Part shown: positions 1-6,430 of the stretch, piece by piece
Numbering within the stretch: position 1 is the stretch's first letter
Layout: every line of letters starts with the position of its first letter
NCBI GenBank assembly: GCA_015231815.1
Contig: JADGAW010000102.1
Span: 1-7,539 of the forward strand
Source: Nitrospinota bacterium
GTDB lineage: Bacteria > Nitrospinota_A > JADGAW01
Direction of reading: 5' to 3'
DNA length: 7,539 bases
The notes under the pieces: model-generated
Databases searched by the model: none
Seen by the model: only the letters and a program-made list of their open reading frames with translations
What the model was told of the DNA's origin: nothing
Program-made: the position numbers and the translations under genes

Positions 1-123
1 AAATTTCTTTCCTAAAATATCTTCAACAATTTTCTTATAGGTAAGGATGAGTCTTTTTTGTCGTATGATACCTTTTCTTAAATCTTCAGTGCTAATTAAA
101 CGAGCATATTCCTTTGTATTCAT
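1..123 (-). CDS. N-terminal fragment of an unrecognised protein (runs off left edge)
   Basis: Reading the minus strand from the ATG at 123-121 gives 41 codons with no stop before the window edge, beginning MNTKEYARLISTEDLRKG. The fragment is rich in Lys, Ile and Leu and looks helical and soluble, with no signal peptide or membrane segment. I do not recognise a family. In-frame stops (TGA, TAA) lie 14 to 16 codons upstream, so the start is within this short stretch. No Shine-Dalgarno sequence is visible before the ATG. The gene is divergent from the pilus-type ATPase and may be driven by a minus-strand TATAAT at 186-191. The open frame, the upstream stops and the promoter position support a real gene, but 41 codons could also stay open by chance in AT-rich DNA. 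Confidence 0.45.
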   Translation of the reverse strand, partial: MNTKEYARLISTEDLRKGIIRQKRLILTYKKIVEDILGKKF

Positions 124-161
124 GTAGTTTTGTAAACTTTGATAAAATGTTTTTCTTTTGA

Positions 162-190
162 TTCACTTTTATTTACTCATGAGGTATTAT
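162..190 (+). promoter_or_regulatory. Candidate sigma-70 promoter for the ATPase-lapAB operon
   Basis: TTCACT at 162-167 (4 of 6 matches to TTGACA) and TATTAT at 185-190 (5 of 6 to TATAAT) are separated by the ideal 17 bp. They predict a start near 197 and a leader of about 23 nt before the ATG at 220. The -10 overlaps a minus-strand TATAAT. This is a pattern match only. Confidence 0.45.
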
Positions 191-215
191 AGCTAAACCA
201 CCAAACCTTTTAGAA
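186..215 (-). promoter_or_regulatory. Candidate divergent promoter for the left-edge gene
   Basis: The minus strand reads TATAAT at 191-186, a perfect -10. A weak -35 (TTCTAA, 215-210, 3 of 6) sits 18 bp upstream. Transcription would start near 179 and reach the ATG at 123 after a leader of about 55 nt. The -10 shares five of its six base pairs with the plus-strand -10. Confidence 0.35.
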
Positions 216-219
216 TAAT

Positions 220-2433
220 ATGGCTACAGAACAGGTTGTTAAAAAATCAAGTTTCAAAAAAACAATTAAAGATGACGTACAGAGCGATAAGCTTGCCACT
301 ATTCTAAAAAAAGAGGGGCAAATTACCAATGCACAGCTTGCCGATGCAAAGGAGTTACAGAAAAAGAATGGTGGAGTTCTTACCACATACCTTATTCAAC
401 TTGAAGCGATTGAGGAAGATGATCTTCTTAATTTCGTTTCTCGGTATTTTTCAGTCCCTGTTGTTAAGCCAACTGAACTGCCTATAAATCCACAAACCCT
501 TAAGGTTCTTCCCGTTGAACATGCCACAGAACATATGGTGTTTCCTTTAAAACTTACCAATGATGTGCTGACAATTGCAATGGTTGACCCAACTGATAAT
601 AAGGCTGTTGACACTATTCAACAATTTACTGCTTTATCAATTAAAACTGCTCTCTGCTCAGAAAAAGAACTTCTTGAATCGTATAAAAAATATTACAAAA
701 TTGATGATGAACTTTATGAAAAGTTAAAAACAAAATCAATTAAAGGAGAGGATGAAGGTCCTGTAGAGTTAGAAACAGCGGAAGATTTGGGAAGTCTTCT
801 TGGTCAGGTTGAAGATGAACTGCAAAGTGCTGGAGATGAAGAAGAGTTAAGCGAACAGGATGAAGCATTTAGTCCTGATGCAGCACCAATTATTAAGCTG
901 GTAAATAATATTTTGGTAAAAGCAATTAAGGCAGGAGTGAGTGATATTCATATTGAGCCTTTTGAGAAATCCTTTCAGGTACGATATCGAATGGATGGAA
1001 CATTATTTAAGTCAATGTCTTTGCCTACTTCCATTAAAAATGCACTGGTTTCCCGAATAAAAATTCTAGCTGAACTTAATATCGCAGAACGAAGAATTCC
1101 TCAGGATGGACGTATCAAATTAAAACTCGGTAAGAATAGGGCAATTGACTTCAGGGTTTCTTGTCTTCCAACCCTTTTTGGAGAATCAATCGTTCTTCGT
1201 CTTCTTGATAAGGGTAACCTGATGATTGATTTTAACCGACTGGGATTTACCAAAGAGGGGGTTGCGAAATTTATGAAGGCAATTAAAAACCCCTTTGGTT
1301 TGGTTCTGGTAACGGGTCCGACAGGAAGTGGGAAAACAAACACCCTTTATTCCGCAGTCAACTATTTGAATGACCCAACGGTAAAAATATTAACTGCTGA
1401 AGATCCTGTTGAATTTAACTTTGCCGGAATTAATCAGGTTTTGGTAAGAAATGAAGTGGGAATGACTTTTGCCGCAGCCTTGAAAGCCTTCCTCAGACAG
1501 GATCCGGAAATTATTCTTGTAGGTGAAATCAGGGATATGGAAACTGCAGAAATAGCTATTAAGGCAGCGATGACCGGACACCTCGTTTTCAGTACCCTTC
1601 ATACTAACGATTGTCCTTCTACCATTGGTAGACTCATTGACATTGGAATTCCAGGATATATGGTTGCATCGGCGGTTACCTGCGTTGTAGCGCAGCGGCT
1701 TTTAAAAACTATTTGCCCCGATTGTAAGGCGGAAACCAACGAATACAGTGATGAAGATTTAATAAGGCTTGGCTTTGCTGAAACAGAATTAAGTGATTTA
1801 AAAATTTACAAAGGCAAGGGATGTCCAACATGTAATGGAACAGGTTATAAAGGGAGAGCCGGGCTTTTTGAAATCATGGAAATAACAGAGGCAGTAAAGC
1901 AGGCTATTACAGCTCAACTACCAGAGGATCAGTTAAGGAAAATTTCCGTTAAGGAAGGAATGAACACCTTAAGAATGGAAGGATTAATTAAAATCAGGGA
2001 AGGAAGGACAACGGTTGAGGAAGTTGTTGCTAAAACCGTTCTTCAAAAAGAAGCACTACCAAGCTACCTTCTTAACCCTGATGAACTGGTTTTTGAAGAT
2101 GGTGATATTATTATTGCAGAGGGTAATACCGACAATAATTTTTATCGTTTAGAGCAGGGTAGTCTTGCGATTTATAAAGATGAAGTTGAGCTTGCTGTGA
2201 TTTCCCAGCCTGGCGAATATTTTGGTGAGGTGGCGGCTCTTATGAATCAACCAAGAAATGCTACGGTTAAAGCAAAGGGTAAAGCTATTATTAAAGTCTT
2301 TCCTGGAGATAAGCTTTTTGAAACTGTTGAAAATTATCCTGAAATATCCCATAAATTATTAACTTCCCTTATTCGTCGTTTACAGGATTCTGATAAAAAA
2401 ATTGTCTCCGACCAAAAAGGAAATATTTACTAA
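220..2433 (+). CDS. GspE/PilB-family assembly ATPase with C-terminal cyclic-nucleotide-binding domain
   Basis: This is the cytoplasmic hexameric motor ATPase of a type IV pilus or type II secretion machine; it hydrolyses ATP to drive pilin or pseudopilin assembly at the inner membrane. Domains in order: an N-terminal MshEN/T2SSE_N region (about 24-155), an acidic linker (about 170-215), and the ATPase core with Walker A GPTGSGKT (366-373), Asp box around TAEDPVE (392-398), Walker B PEIILVGEIRD with catalytic Glu436, and His box TGHLVFSTLHTND (452-464). A tetracysteine zinc site follows (C499, C502, C535, C538). Residues about 614-735 form a cyclic-nucleotide-binding domain whose phosphate-binding cassette FGEVAALMNQPRNATV (668-683) keeps Glu670 and Arg679. 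This tail makes the protein much longer than the usual roughly 570 residues. An in-frame TAG at 211-213 fixes ATG 220 as the first possible start; no Shine-Dalgarno is visible. It lies 14 bp before the LapA-LapB gene. No pilus genes are present to decide between PilB and GspE. Confidence 0.93.
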   Translation: MATEQVVKKSSFKKTIKDDVQSDKLATILKKEGQITNAQLADAKELQKKNGGVLTTYLIQLEAIEEDDLLNFVSRYFSVPVVKPTELPINPQTLKVLPVEHATEHMVFPLKLTNDVLTIAMVDPTDNKAVDTIQQFTALSIKTALCSEKELLESYKKYYKIDDELYEKLKTKSIKGEDEGPVELETAEDLGSLLGQVEDELQSAGDEEELSEQDEAFSPDAAPIIKLVNNILVKAIKAGVSDIHIEPFEKSFQVRYRMDGTLFKSMSLPTSIKNALVSRIKILAELNIAERRIPQDGRIKLKLGKNRAIDFRVSCLPTLFGESIVLRLLDKGNLMIDFNRLGFTKEGVAKFMKAIKNPFGLVLVTGPTGSGKTNTLYSAVNYLNDPTVKILTAEDPVEFNFAGINQVLVRNEVGMTFAAALKAFLRQDPEIILVGEIRDMETAEIAIKAAMTGHLVFSTLHTNDCPSTIGRLIDIGIPGYMVASAVTCVVAQRLLKTICPDCKAETNEYSDEDLIRLGFAETELSDLKIYKGKGCPTCNGTGYKGRAGLFEIMEITEAVKQAITAQLPEDQLRKISVKEGMNTLRMEGLIKIREGRTTVEEVVAKTVLQKEALPSYLLNPDELVFEDGDIIIAEGNTDNNFYRLEQGSLAIYKDEVELAVISQPGEYFGEVAALMNQPRNATVKAKGKAIIKVFPGDKLFETVENYPEISHKLLTSLIRRLQDSDKKIVSDQKGNIY

Positions 2434-2447
2434 ATTAATTTATTCAA

Positions 2448-3815
2448 ATGCCTATTAGAGTTCTTCTTGCCTTTCTTATTATATTTTCCGGTTGTTTATA
2501 TATTGCCTATTTAAATCAGGAATCGATTACCTTTAATTATCTTCCCAACGCTTCAATTACTATCAAGCCGATATTATTATTGTTTGCTTTTTTTGTGTTT
2601 GGAGTTGTTTCAGTATTTGTTGTTACCTTTATGACCGCTTATCGAAGTCAAATTGGACTGTGGAGAATTTCAGGAAAAAAAAGGTTAGAAGATAAATTGA
2701 AAGGAATGTATAAAGAGGGGATGGAAGCTGAAATGGCGGGAAATATTAAGCTTGCTGAGGCTTTTTACAAAAAAATATTGAAGAAAGAAGAGAATAATCT
2801 GGAAGCAATGATTTCTTTGGGGGAACTTTACAGGGCAAACGGAAAGGTAAAGGAAGCCATTGAAATTCATACAAAAGCAAAGCTTGCTCATGGAGAAAAG
2901 GTTGAGACATTTATCGCCTTGGCAAAAGATTATATTATTGCAGAATCACCGGGAGATGCTTTGACGGTTTTACAGGATCTTATTAAAACAAATCCAACAT
3001 CTTTGTTTGCTCTGACGGAAGCAAATAAAATTCTTTCAAAACAGGGGAAATGGAAGGACGTTATAGAAAATCAGAAAAGAATTATTTCCATTACCTACGA
3101 CCCGGAAGAACGAAAGAAAAACTCAAAAATTCTTGCTCAATATTTTTATGAGTATGTATTGGACTTGTGGAGCAAAGATTCCTTTGATGAACTGTTAAAG
3201 CATATCAAGGAAGGAATTTCTTATGACGAGGAATTTATGCCCTTAAAGCTTGCTTTAGGTGAGTACTATGTAAAAGTCAACAAGGAAAGAAAAGCTATAA
3301 AAGTCTGGTGGAAGGCTTTTGTTAGTAGTGCGCAGGTAATTTTTCTGAAAAAAATAGAAGATGTATATCGAAAAAATAACAATGAGCAGAAGATTTTTGC
3401 CCTTTATTATGATGCTGTCAGTTATGCAGATGCCAATCCTATTATTTACCTCATCTCAGGAAAAATCTTTATGGAGATGGGAAAATCAGAGCTGGCTCTA
3501 AGAACAATTGAAAAGGCAAAGAGTCATTTTAGTGATACTGTTGCCTATAATCTTGCACTTTATGAATCCTACAGAAACTACGGTAAGCTTGCTGAAGCGG
3601 AGGAAGTATCTTTAAACGCTGTTAAAGAATCATGGAACAATATTTCCAAATATCGCTGCTCAAAATGTTCTGCCAGTTACTATGAATGGCAGGTTCGCTG
3701 CGACTCTTGTCATAGTCTTGATTCTTTAAGGCTTGCCTCGTCACTGGATTTTTCTGTTACTACTGACGGACTTGATCGAGCAAAACAAGCTGCCCTTAAG
3801 GGCGAAGTTTTGTAA
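2448..3815 (+). CDS. LapA-LapB fusion: membrane-anchored TPR protein with rubredoxin-like zinc motif (LPS assembly regulator)
   Basis: In E. coli, LapB (YciM) is an inner-membrane TPR adaptor that presents LpxC to the FtsH protease and so limits LPS synthesis; LapA (YciS) is the small neighbouring membrane protein. Here both appear in one 455-residue chain. Residues 1-70 are LapA-like (DUF1049): two membrane helices (about 4-22 and 41-63) around a short loop containing NQESITFNYL, followed by a basic segment indicating cytoplasmic termini. Residues about 85-395 are TPR-type helical repeats. The C-terminus has C404-x2-C407-x10-C418-x2-C421 in YRCSKCSASYYEWQVRCDSC, the same Cys spacing as the E. 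coli LapB rubredoxin-like metal site. An in-frame TAA at 2436-2438 makes ATG 2448 the first start; no Shine-Dalgarno is evident. The 14-bp gap behind the ATPase implies co-transcription, perhaps with coupled translation. A role in LpxC turnover is inferred from the family. Confidence 0.87.
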   Translation: MPIRVLLAFLIIFSGCLYIAYLNQESITFNYLPNASITIKPILLLFAFFVFGVVSVFVVTFMTAYRSQIGLWRISGKKRLEDKLKGMYKEGMEAEMAGNIKLAEAFYKKILKKEENNLEAMISLGELYRANGKVKEAIEIHTKAKLAHGEKVETFIALAKDYIIAESPGDALTVLQDLIKTNPTSLFALTEANKILSKQGKWKDVIENQKRIISITYDPEERKKNSKILAQYFYEYVLDLWSKDSFDELLKHIKEGISYDEEFMPLKLALGEYYVKVNKERKAIKVWWKAFVSSAQVIFLKKIEDVYRKNNNEQKIFALYYDAVSYADANPIIYLISGKIFMEMGKSELALRTIEKAKSHFSDTVAYNLALYESYRNYGKLAEAEEVSLNAVKESWNNISKYRCSKCSASYYEWQVRCDSCHSLDSLRLASSLDFSVTTDGLDRAKQAALKGEVL

Positions 3816-3938
3816 CAAAAAAGTCAAACGTTCATTCTTTTCAATAAAATCTACAAAAAAATACCTGAAAAGTAATCTTTGAGTAAAAGTCACCGATAAA
3901 CAAGATAAGGTCTCATTACGTTTATTGTAGGTGGAAAG
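3816..3938. other. Intergenic spacer after the LapA-LapB gene
   Basis: This is 123 bp of AT-rich DNA with several A-runs. I see no convincing hairpin plus T-tract terminator for the upstream operon. Its notable content is the sigma-28-like promoter at 3873-3899 and a ribosome-binding site around 3929-3934. Confidence 0.6.
3873..3899 (+). promoter_or_regulatory. Candidate sigma-28 (FliA-type) promoter for the SprA-related gene
   Basis: TAATCTTT at 3873-3880 matches the -35 consensus TAAAGTTT at 6 of 8 positions. ACCGATAA at 3892-3899 matches the -10 consensus GCCGATAA at 7 of 8. The gap between them is exactly 11 bp, as in the consensus. The predicted start near 3906 gives a leader of about 33 nt before ATG 3939. 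No sigma-70 promoter of equal quality is seen here. Confidence 0.5.
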
Positions 3939-4574
3939 ATGAATATTTCTTCTGATTTCGGCTTTGGTTTTACTCTCTCCAATAGAAAAGAACAACCTTT
4001 GCGTCAAGAAGATGTTGCAAAGCACGGGGGAAATGAAAAGGTAAAGGAACAGCAGGGAGAAGCAAAGCCTCAAAATAACAGTGAAGCAATAAAAAATGCC
4101 GTTAACGGTCAACTTACCGAAGCAGAAAAAAAAGTAGTTGATGAATTAAAGAAAATAGATCAGGAAGTTAGAGCTCACGAAGCAGCACATCTTGGTGCAG
4201 CCGGAGGTTATGCTGTTGGAGCAGCAAATTTTCAGTACCAGCAGGGACCAGACAACAAACAATATGCCGTTGCCGGAGAAGTTCAGTTAGACACTTCTCC
4301 CATACCCAATAATCCTGAAGCCACACAACAAAAAATGCAGCAAATTAAACGTGCAGCATTAGCTGCCTCAAATCCTTCAGCGCAGGATCTAAGAGTTGCA
4401 GCACAGGCTTCTCAAATGGAAATGGAAGCAAGTCGGGAAGCTTCTGAAAAACGAAAGGCTGAACAAGAAGGTGAAGGTTCTGGTAGTGACTCTCCAAAAT
4501 TTTCAATTCAGCACTATATAAACCAGCAAGAAAAACAGCAAGAAACCAAATCTACTTTCACCGCTGCAGCTTAA
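3939..4574 (+). CDS. SprA-related family protein, putative zinc metalloprotease (HEAAH)
   Basis: This 211-residue protein matches the SprA-related family (putative metalloprotease catalytic domain), which is distinct from the large gliding-motility SprA of Bacteroidota. The N-terminal 60 residues are polar and low in complexity. The conserved part starts at about 62 with VRAHEAAHLGAAGG, where H80-E81-x2-H84 fits an HExxH zinc and catalytic motif. It continues through YAVAGEVQLDTSPIPNNPE and a helical KMQQIKRAALAASNPSAQD segment typical of the family. The C-terminus (about 160-211) is charged and Gln-rich. There is no signal peptide or membrane helix, so it is predicted cytoplasmic unless exported by a non-Sec route. 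AGGTGG (3929-3934), 4 nt before ATG 3939, is a reasonable ribosome-binding site. A sigma-28-like promoter lies just upstream, suggesting control with motility genes. The substrate and protease activity are unproven in this family as far as I know. Confidence 0.83.
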   Translation: MNISSDFGFGFTLSNRKEQPLRQEDVAKHGGNEKVKEQQGEAKPQNNSEAIKNAVNGQLTEAEKKVVDELKKIDQEVRAHEAAHLGAAGGYAVGAANFQYQQGPDNKQYAVAGEVQLDTSPIPNNPEATQQKMQQIKRAALAASNPSAQDLRVAAQASQMEMEASREASEKRKAEQEGEGSGSDSPKFSIQHYINQQEKQQETKSTFTAAA

Positions 4575-4594
4575 ATCGTCTGATTTAGTTTTTT
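4571..4594 (+). terminator. Rho-independent terminator overlapping both convergent stop codons
   Basis: TAAATC (4572-4577) and GATTTA (4582-4587) form a 6-bp stem, extendable by a U-G pair, around the loop GTCT, followed by G and T6 (4589-4594). The stem contains the TAA of the SprA-related gene (4572-4574) and the complement of the helicase TAA (4585-4587). The T-tract serves plus-strand transcripts. The minus-strand exit lacks a T-run, so it is probably not a good terminator for the helicase. Confidence 0.55.
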
Positions 4595-6222
4595 CTTGCT
4601 TTGGCTATTTCAGCCTTAACCTTTATGCCTTCTACCGTTAAGTTCTGAAGTTCATAAAGAATGTCATTAATGTCTCCAGAAGTCACTTCGACAAAAGAAA
4701 AACGATCATAGAGTTTTATTCTTCCAATTGATTTTTTATTGATGCTCGATGAATTAACAATACCTCGATACACATCAGAAACATCGATGCCATCTTCTCT
4801 TCCAACAGTTAAGAATAATTTTGATATCTTACCGCCTCGTTCATATCTGTCTTGTCCCTTATTTCTATCTCTCCCGTCTCTTCTTTTATCCTGATATTGT
4901 CTTTCCGGTATTTCGTCAACAAGTATTTGTTTATCATCAAAATACATTTTTAATAGTGTCGCTGAAATCATTTCCATGCTAAAGGAATCAGATAGCTTTT
5001 CAATCATTTTGGTATATATTTCCAAGTCACCTTTTTCCACTATACCCTTGATTCTCGCTTCCAAAAATTCTTCCTGCTTTACAAGAACATCCTTAACTGA
5101 AGGCAGAGAACTCTTTTGAATTCTGCTTTTTGTTAAACGCTCAATTGACCTGATTGCACCAAATTCCTTTGGGGAAATAATGGTAATGGCACAGCCATTT
5201 TGTCCTGCTCTTCCTGTTCTGCCTATGCGATGAATATAGTCTTCCGGGTTTTGGGGAATATGGTAGTTGATAACGTGAGTAACGTTGGCGACATCAATAC
5301 CTCTTGCTGCAACATCGGTTGCGACAAGATATTCGAGCTTTTTCTTTTTAAATTTGTCCATTACCCGATTTCTTTGCTCTTGTGTTAAATCACCATGAAT
5401 CGGTTCAGAAAGGTAGCCCCGTAAATTGAGGTTGTTGGAAAGATCGGAACAATCCTTTTTTGTTCGACAAAATATCATGGCAAATTCCACTCCCTGAAAA
5501 TCAAGAAGTCTGCATAAAGCCTCAAGTTTGTAATGCTCCGGAACTTCATAAAAAATTTGTTCAATATTCGTTGCAGTTCTTTTTTCTCCTTCTTGGATAA
5601 CGGAGATTATTTTAGGAACGTTCATGTACTTATTTACGACCTTTTTCAGGGCAGGGGGAACAGTGGCTGAAAAAAGCATGGTGTGCTTTTCTCTTGGAGT
5701 TTTTTGTAGAATAAATTCAATATCTTCAATAAAACCCATGTCAAGCATTTCATCAGCTTCATCCAAAACAAGAGTGCTGACCTTATCCAGTTTTAATGTA
5801 CCTCTGTTGAGGTGATCAATGATTCTCCCGGGAGTCCCAACAATAATATGTGGATTATTTTTCAGTGCCCGAATTTGATGGGAGATGTTTTGTCCTCCGT
5901 AAATAGGAAGTTCTTTGATCTTGCTTGATTTTCCTAACTTAAAGATTTCTCCCGCTACCTGAATTGCAAGTTCACGAGTGGGAGTTAAGACAAGCCCTTG
6001 AACATCTCTAGCCTTGCTGTCGATATTCATAATCATGGGAAGAGAAAATGCTGCGGTTTTTCCTGTTCCTGTATGTGCCTGACCAAGAATGTCAAGTCCT
6101 TCCATTGCAATGGGAATTGCAGCTTTTTGAATTGGGGTTGGCTCTACATAGCCTGACTTTTCAATATCTTTTTCCAGTGCAGGAGATAAATTAAAATCCT
6201 TAAATGATGTTATTTCTGACAA
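4585..6222 (-). CDS. deaD: DEAD-box ATP-dependent RNA helicase, DeaD/CsdA type
   Basis: This protein unwinds short RNA duplexes using ATP, with expected roles in ribosome assembly, mRNA turnover and growth at low temperature. All core motifs are visible: Q motif with F7 and Q32, motif I AHTGTGKT (49-56), PTRELA (81-86), TPGR (130-133), DEAD (154-157), SAT (185-187), VATDVAARGID (300-310) and HRIGRTGR (331-338). A helical segment follows, then a basic Arg/Lys/Asp/Gly linker (about 445-462) and a C-terminal DbpA-type RNA-binding domain (about 463-540). The 545-residue length suits a short DeaD/CsdA. The start is TTG at 6222-6220: no ATG occurs between it and the in-frame TAA at 6243-6241, and GAGG sits 5 nt upstream. 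It converges on the SprA-related gene with 10 bp between stops. It follows the glycosyltransferase but appears to have its own promoter and a long leader. Confidence 0.94.
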   Translation of the reverse strand: MSEITSFKDFNLSPALEKDIEKSGYVEPTPIQKAAIPIAMEGLDILGQAHTGTGKTAAFSLPMIMNIDSKARDVQGLVLTPTRELAIQVAGEIFKLGKSSKIKELPIYGGQNISHQIRALKNNPHIIVGTPGRIIDHLNRGTLKLDKVSTLVLDEADEMLDMGFIEDIEFILQKTPREKHTMLFSATVPPALKKVVNKYMNVPKIISVIQEGEKRTATNIEQIFYEVPEHYKLEALCRLLDFQGVEFAMIFCRTKKDCSDLSNNLNLRGYLSEPIHGDLTQEQRNRVMDKFKKKKLEYLVATDVAARGIDVANVTHVINYHIPQNPEDYIHRIGRTGRAGQNGCAITIISPKEFGAIRSIERLTKSRIQKSSLPSVKDVLVKQEEFLEARIKGIVEKGDLEIYTKMIEKLSDSFSMEMISATLLKMYFDDKQILVDEIPERQYQDKRRDGRDRNKGQDRYERGGKISKLFLTVGREDGIDVSDVYRGIVNSSSINKKSIGRIKLYDRFSFVEVTSGDINDILYELQNLTVEGIKVKAEIAKARKN

Positions 6223-6355
6223 TGTGTCCTCTTTCTCTCTTAATGTTAATCTCTATAAGTGGGGTTTACTTCTTGAATGGGATAGGCACTAGCCTGTAGG
6301 TGGGATTAAGTAACTACATGCAATACTTTGAAATAAGTAAACTCTCAAAAAAAAC
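6223..6355 (-). promoter_or_regulatory. Long, potentially structured 5' leader of the helicase mRNA
   Basis: If transcription starts near 6355, the leader is about 130 nt. A perfect 8-bp inverted repeat, GTTTACTT (6264-6271) and AAGTAAAC (6335-6342), could close a domain of about 80 nt. Inside it, two competing smaller pairings are possible: TGTAG (6295-6299) with CTACA (6314-6318), and AGGC (6284-6287) with GCCT (6292-6295). Long leaders are common on cold-shock and helicase mRNAs. A regulatory role here is inference, and no known riboswitch is recognised. Confidence 0.35.
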
Positions 6356-6360
6356 AAAGG

Positions 6361-6389
6361 ATTATACAGGAGCAAAGCTATTTAAGCAA
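6361..6389 (-). promoter_or_regulatory. Candidate sigma-70 promoter for the helicase gene
   Basis: On the minus strand, TTGCTT (6389-6384) and a perfect TATAAT (6366-6361) are separated by exactly 17 bp. The predicted start is the G at 6355, directly followed by eight T residues (6354-6347). This is the best sigma-70-like promoter I see in the window. Confidence 0.55.
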
Positions 6390-6430
6390 ATTTAGAAGTT
6401 GTAGTGAAGTGTAGAGTCTTTAATAACAAT

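Noticed and set aside
221..240. TGGC...TTG resembling a sigma-54 promoter
   Set aside because: The spacing and the GC/TTGCW elements do not match, and it lies inside the coding region.
1101..1343. Open frame of 80 codons antisense to the ATPase
   Set aside because: It lies wholly inside the conserved ATPase core and has no independent signal.
3792..3803. Palindrome GCCCTTAAGGGC as a possible terminator
   Set aside because: It lies within the last codons of the LapA-LapB gene, the stem is only 4 bp with a TTAA loop, and the following GAAGTTTTG is a weak T-run.
3879..3907. TTGAGT followed by AAGATA at 17 bp as a sigma-70 promoter
   Set aside because: The -10 match is poor, and the sigma-28-like match on the same bases is clearly better.
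3741..4112. Open frame of 123 codons on the minus strand
   Set aside because: It overlaps the end of the LapA-LapB gene and the start of the SprA-related gene on the opposite strand, both well supported. Its hydrophobic, low-complexity composition fits an antisense shadow.
6278..6306. Direct repeat TGGGAT at 6278-6283 and 6301-6306
   Set aside because: Six bases repeated twice in a leader is within chance; no third copy or known operator pattern.
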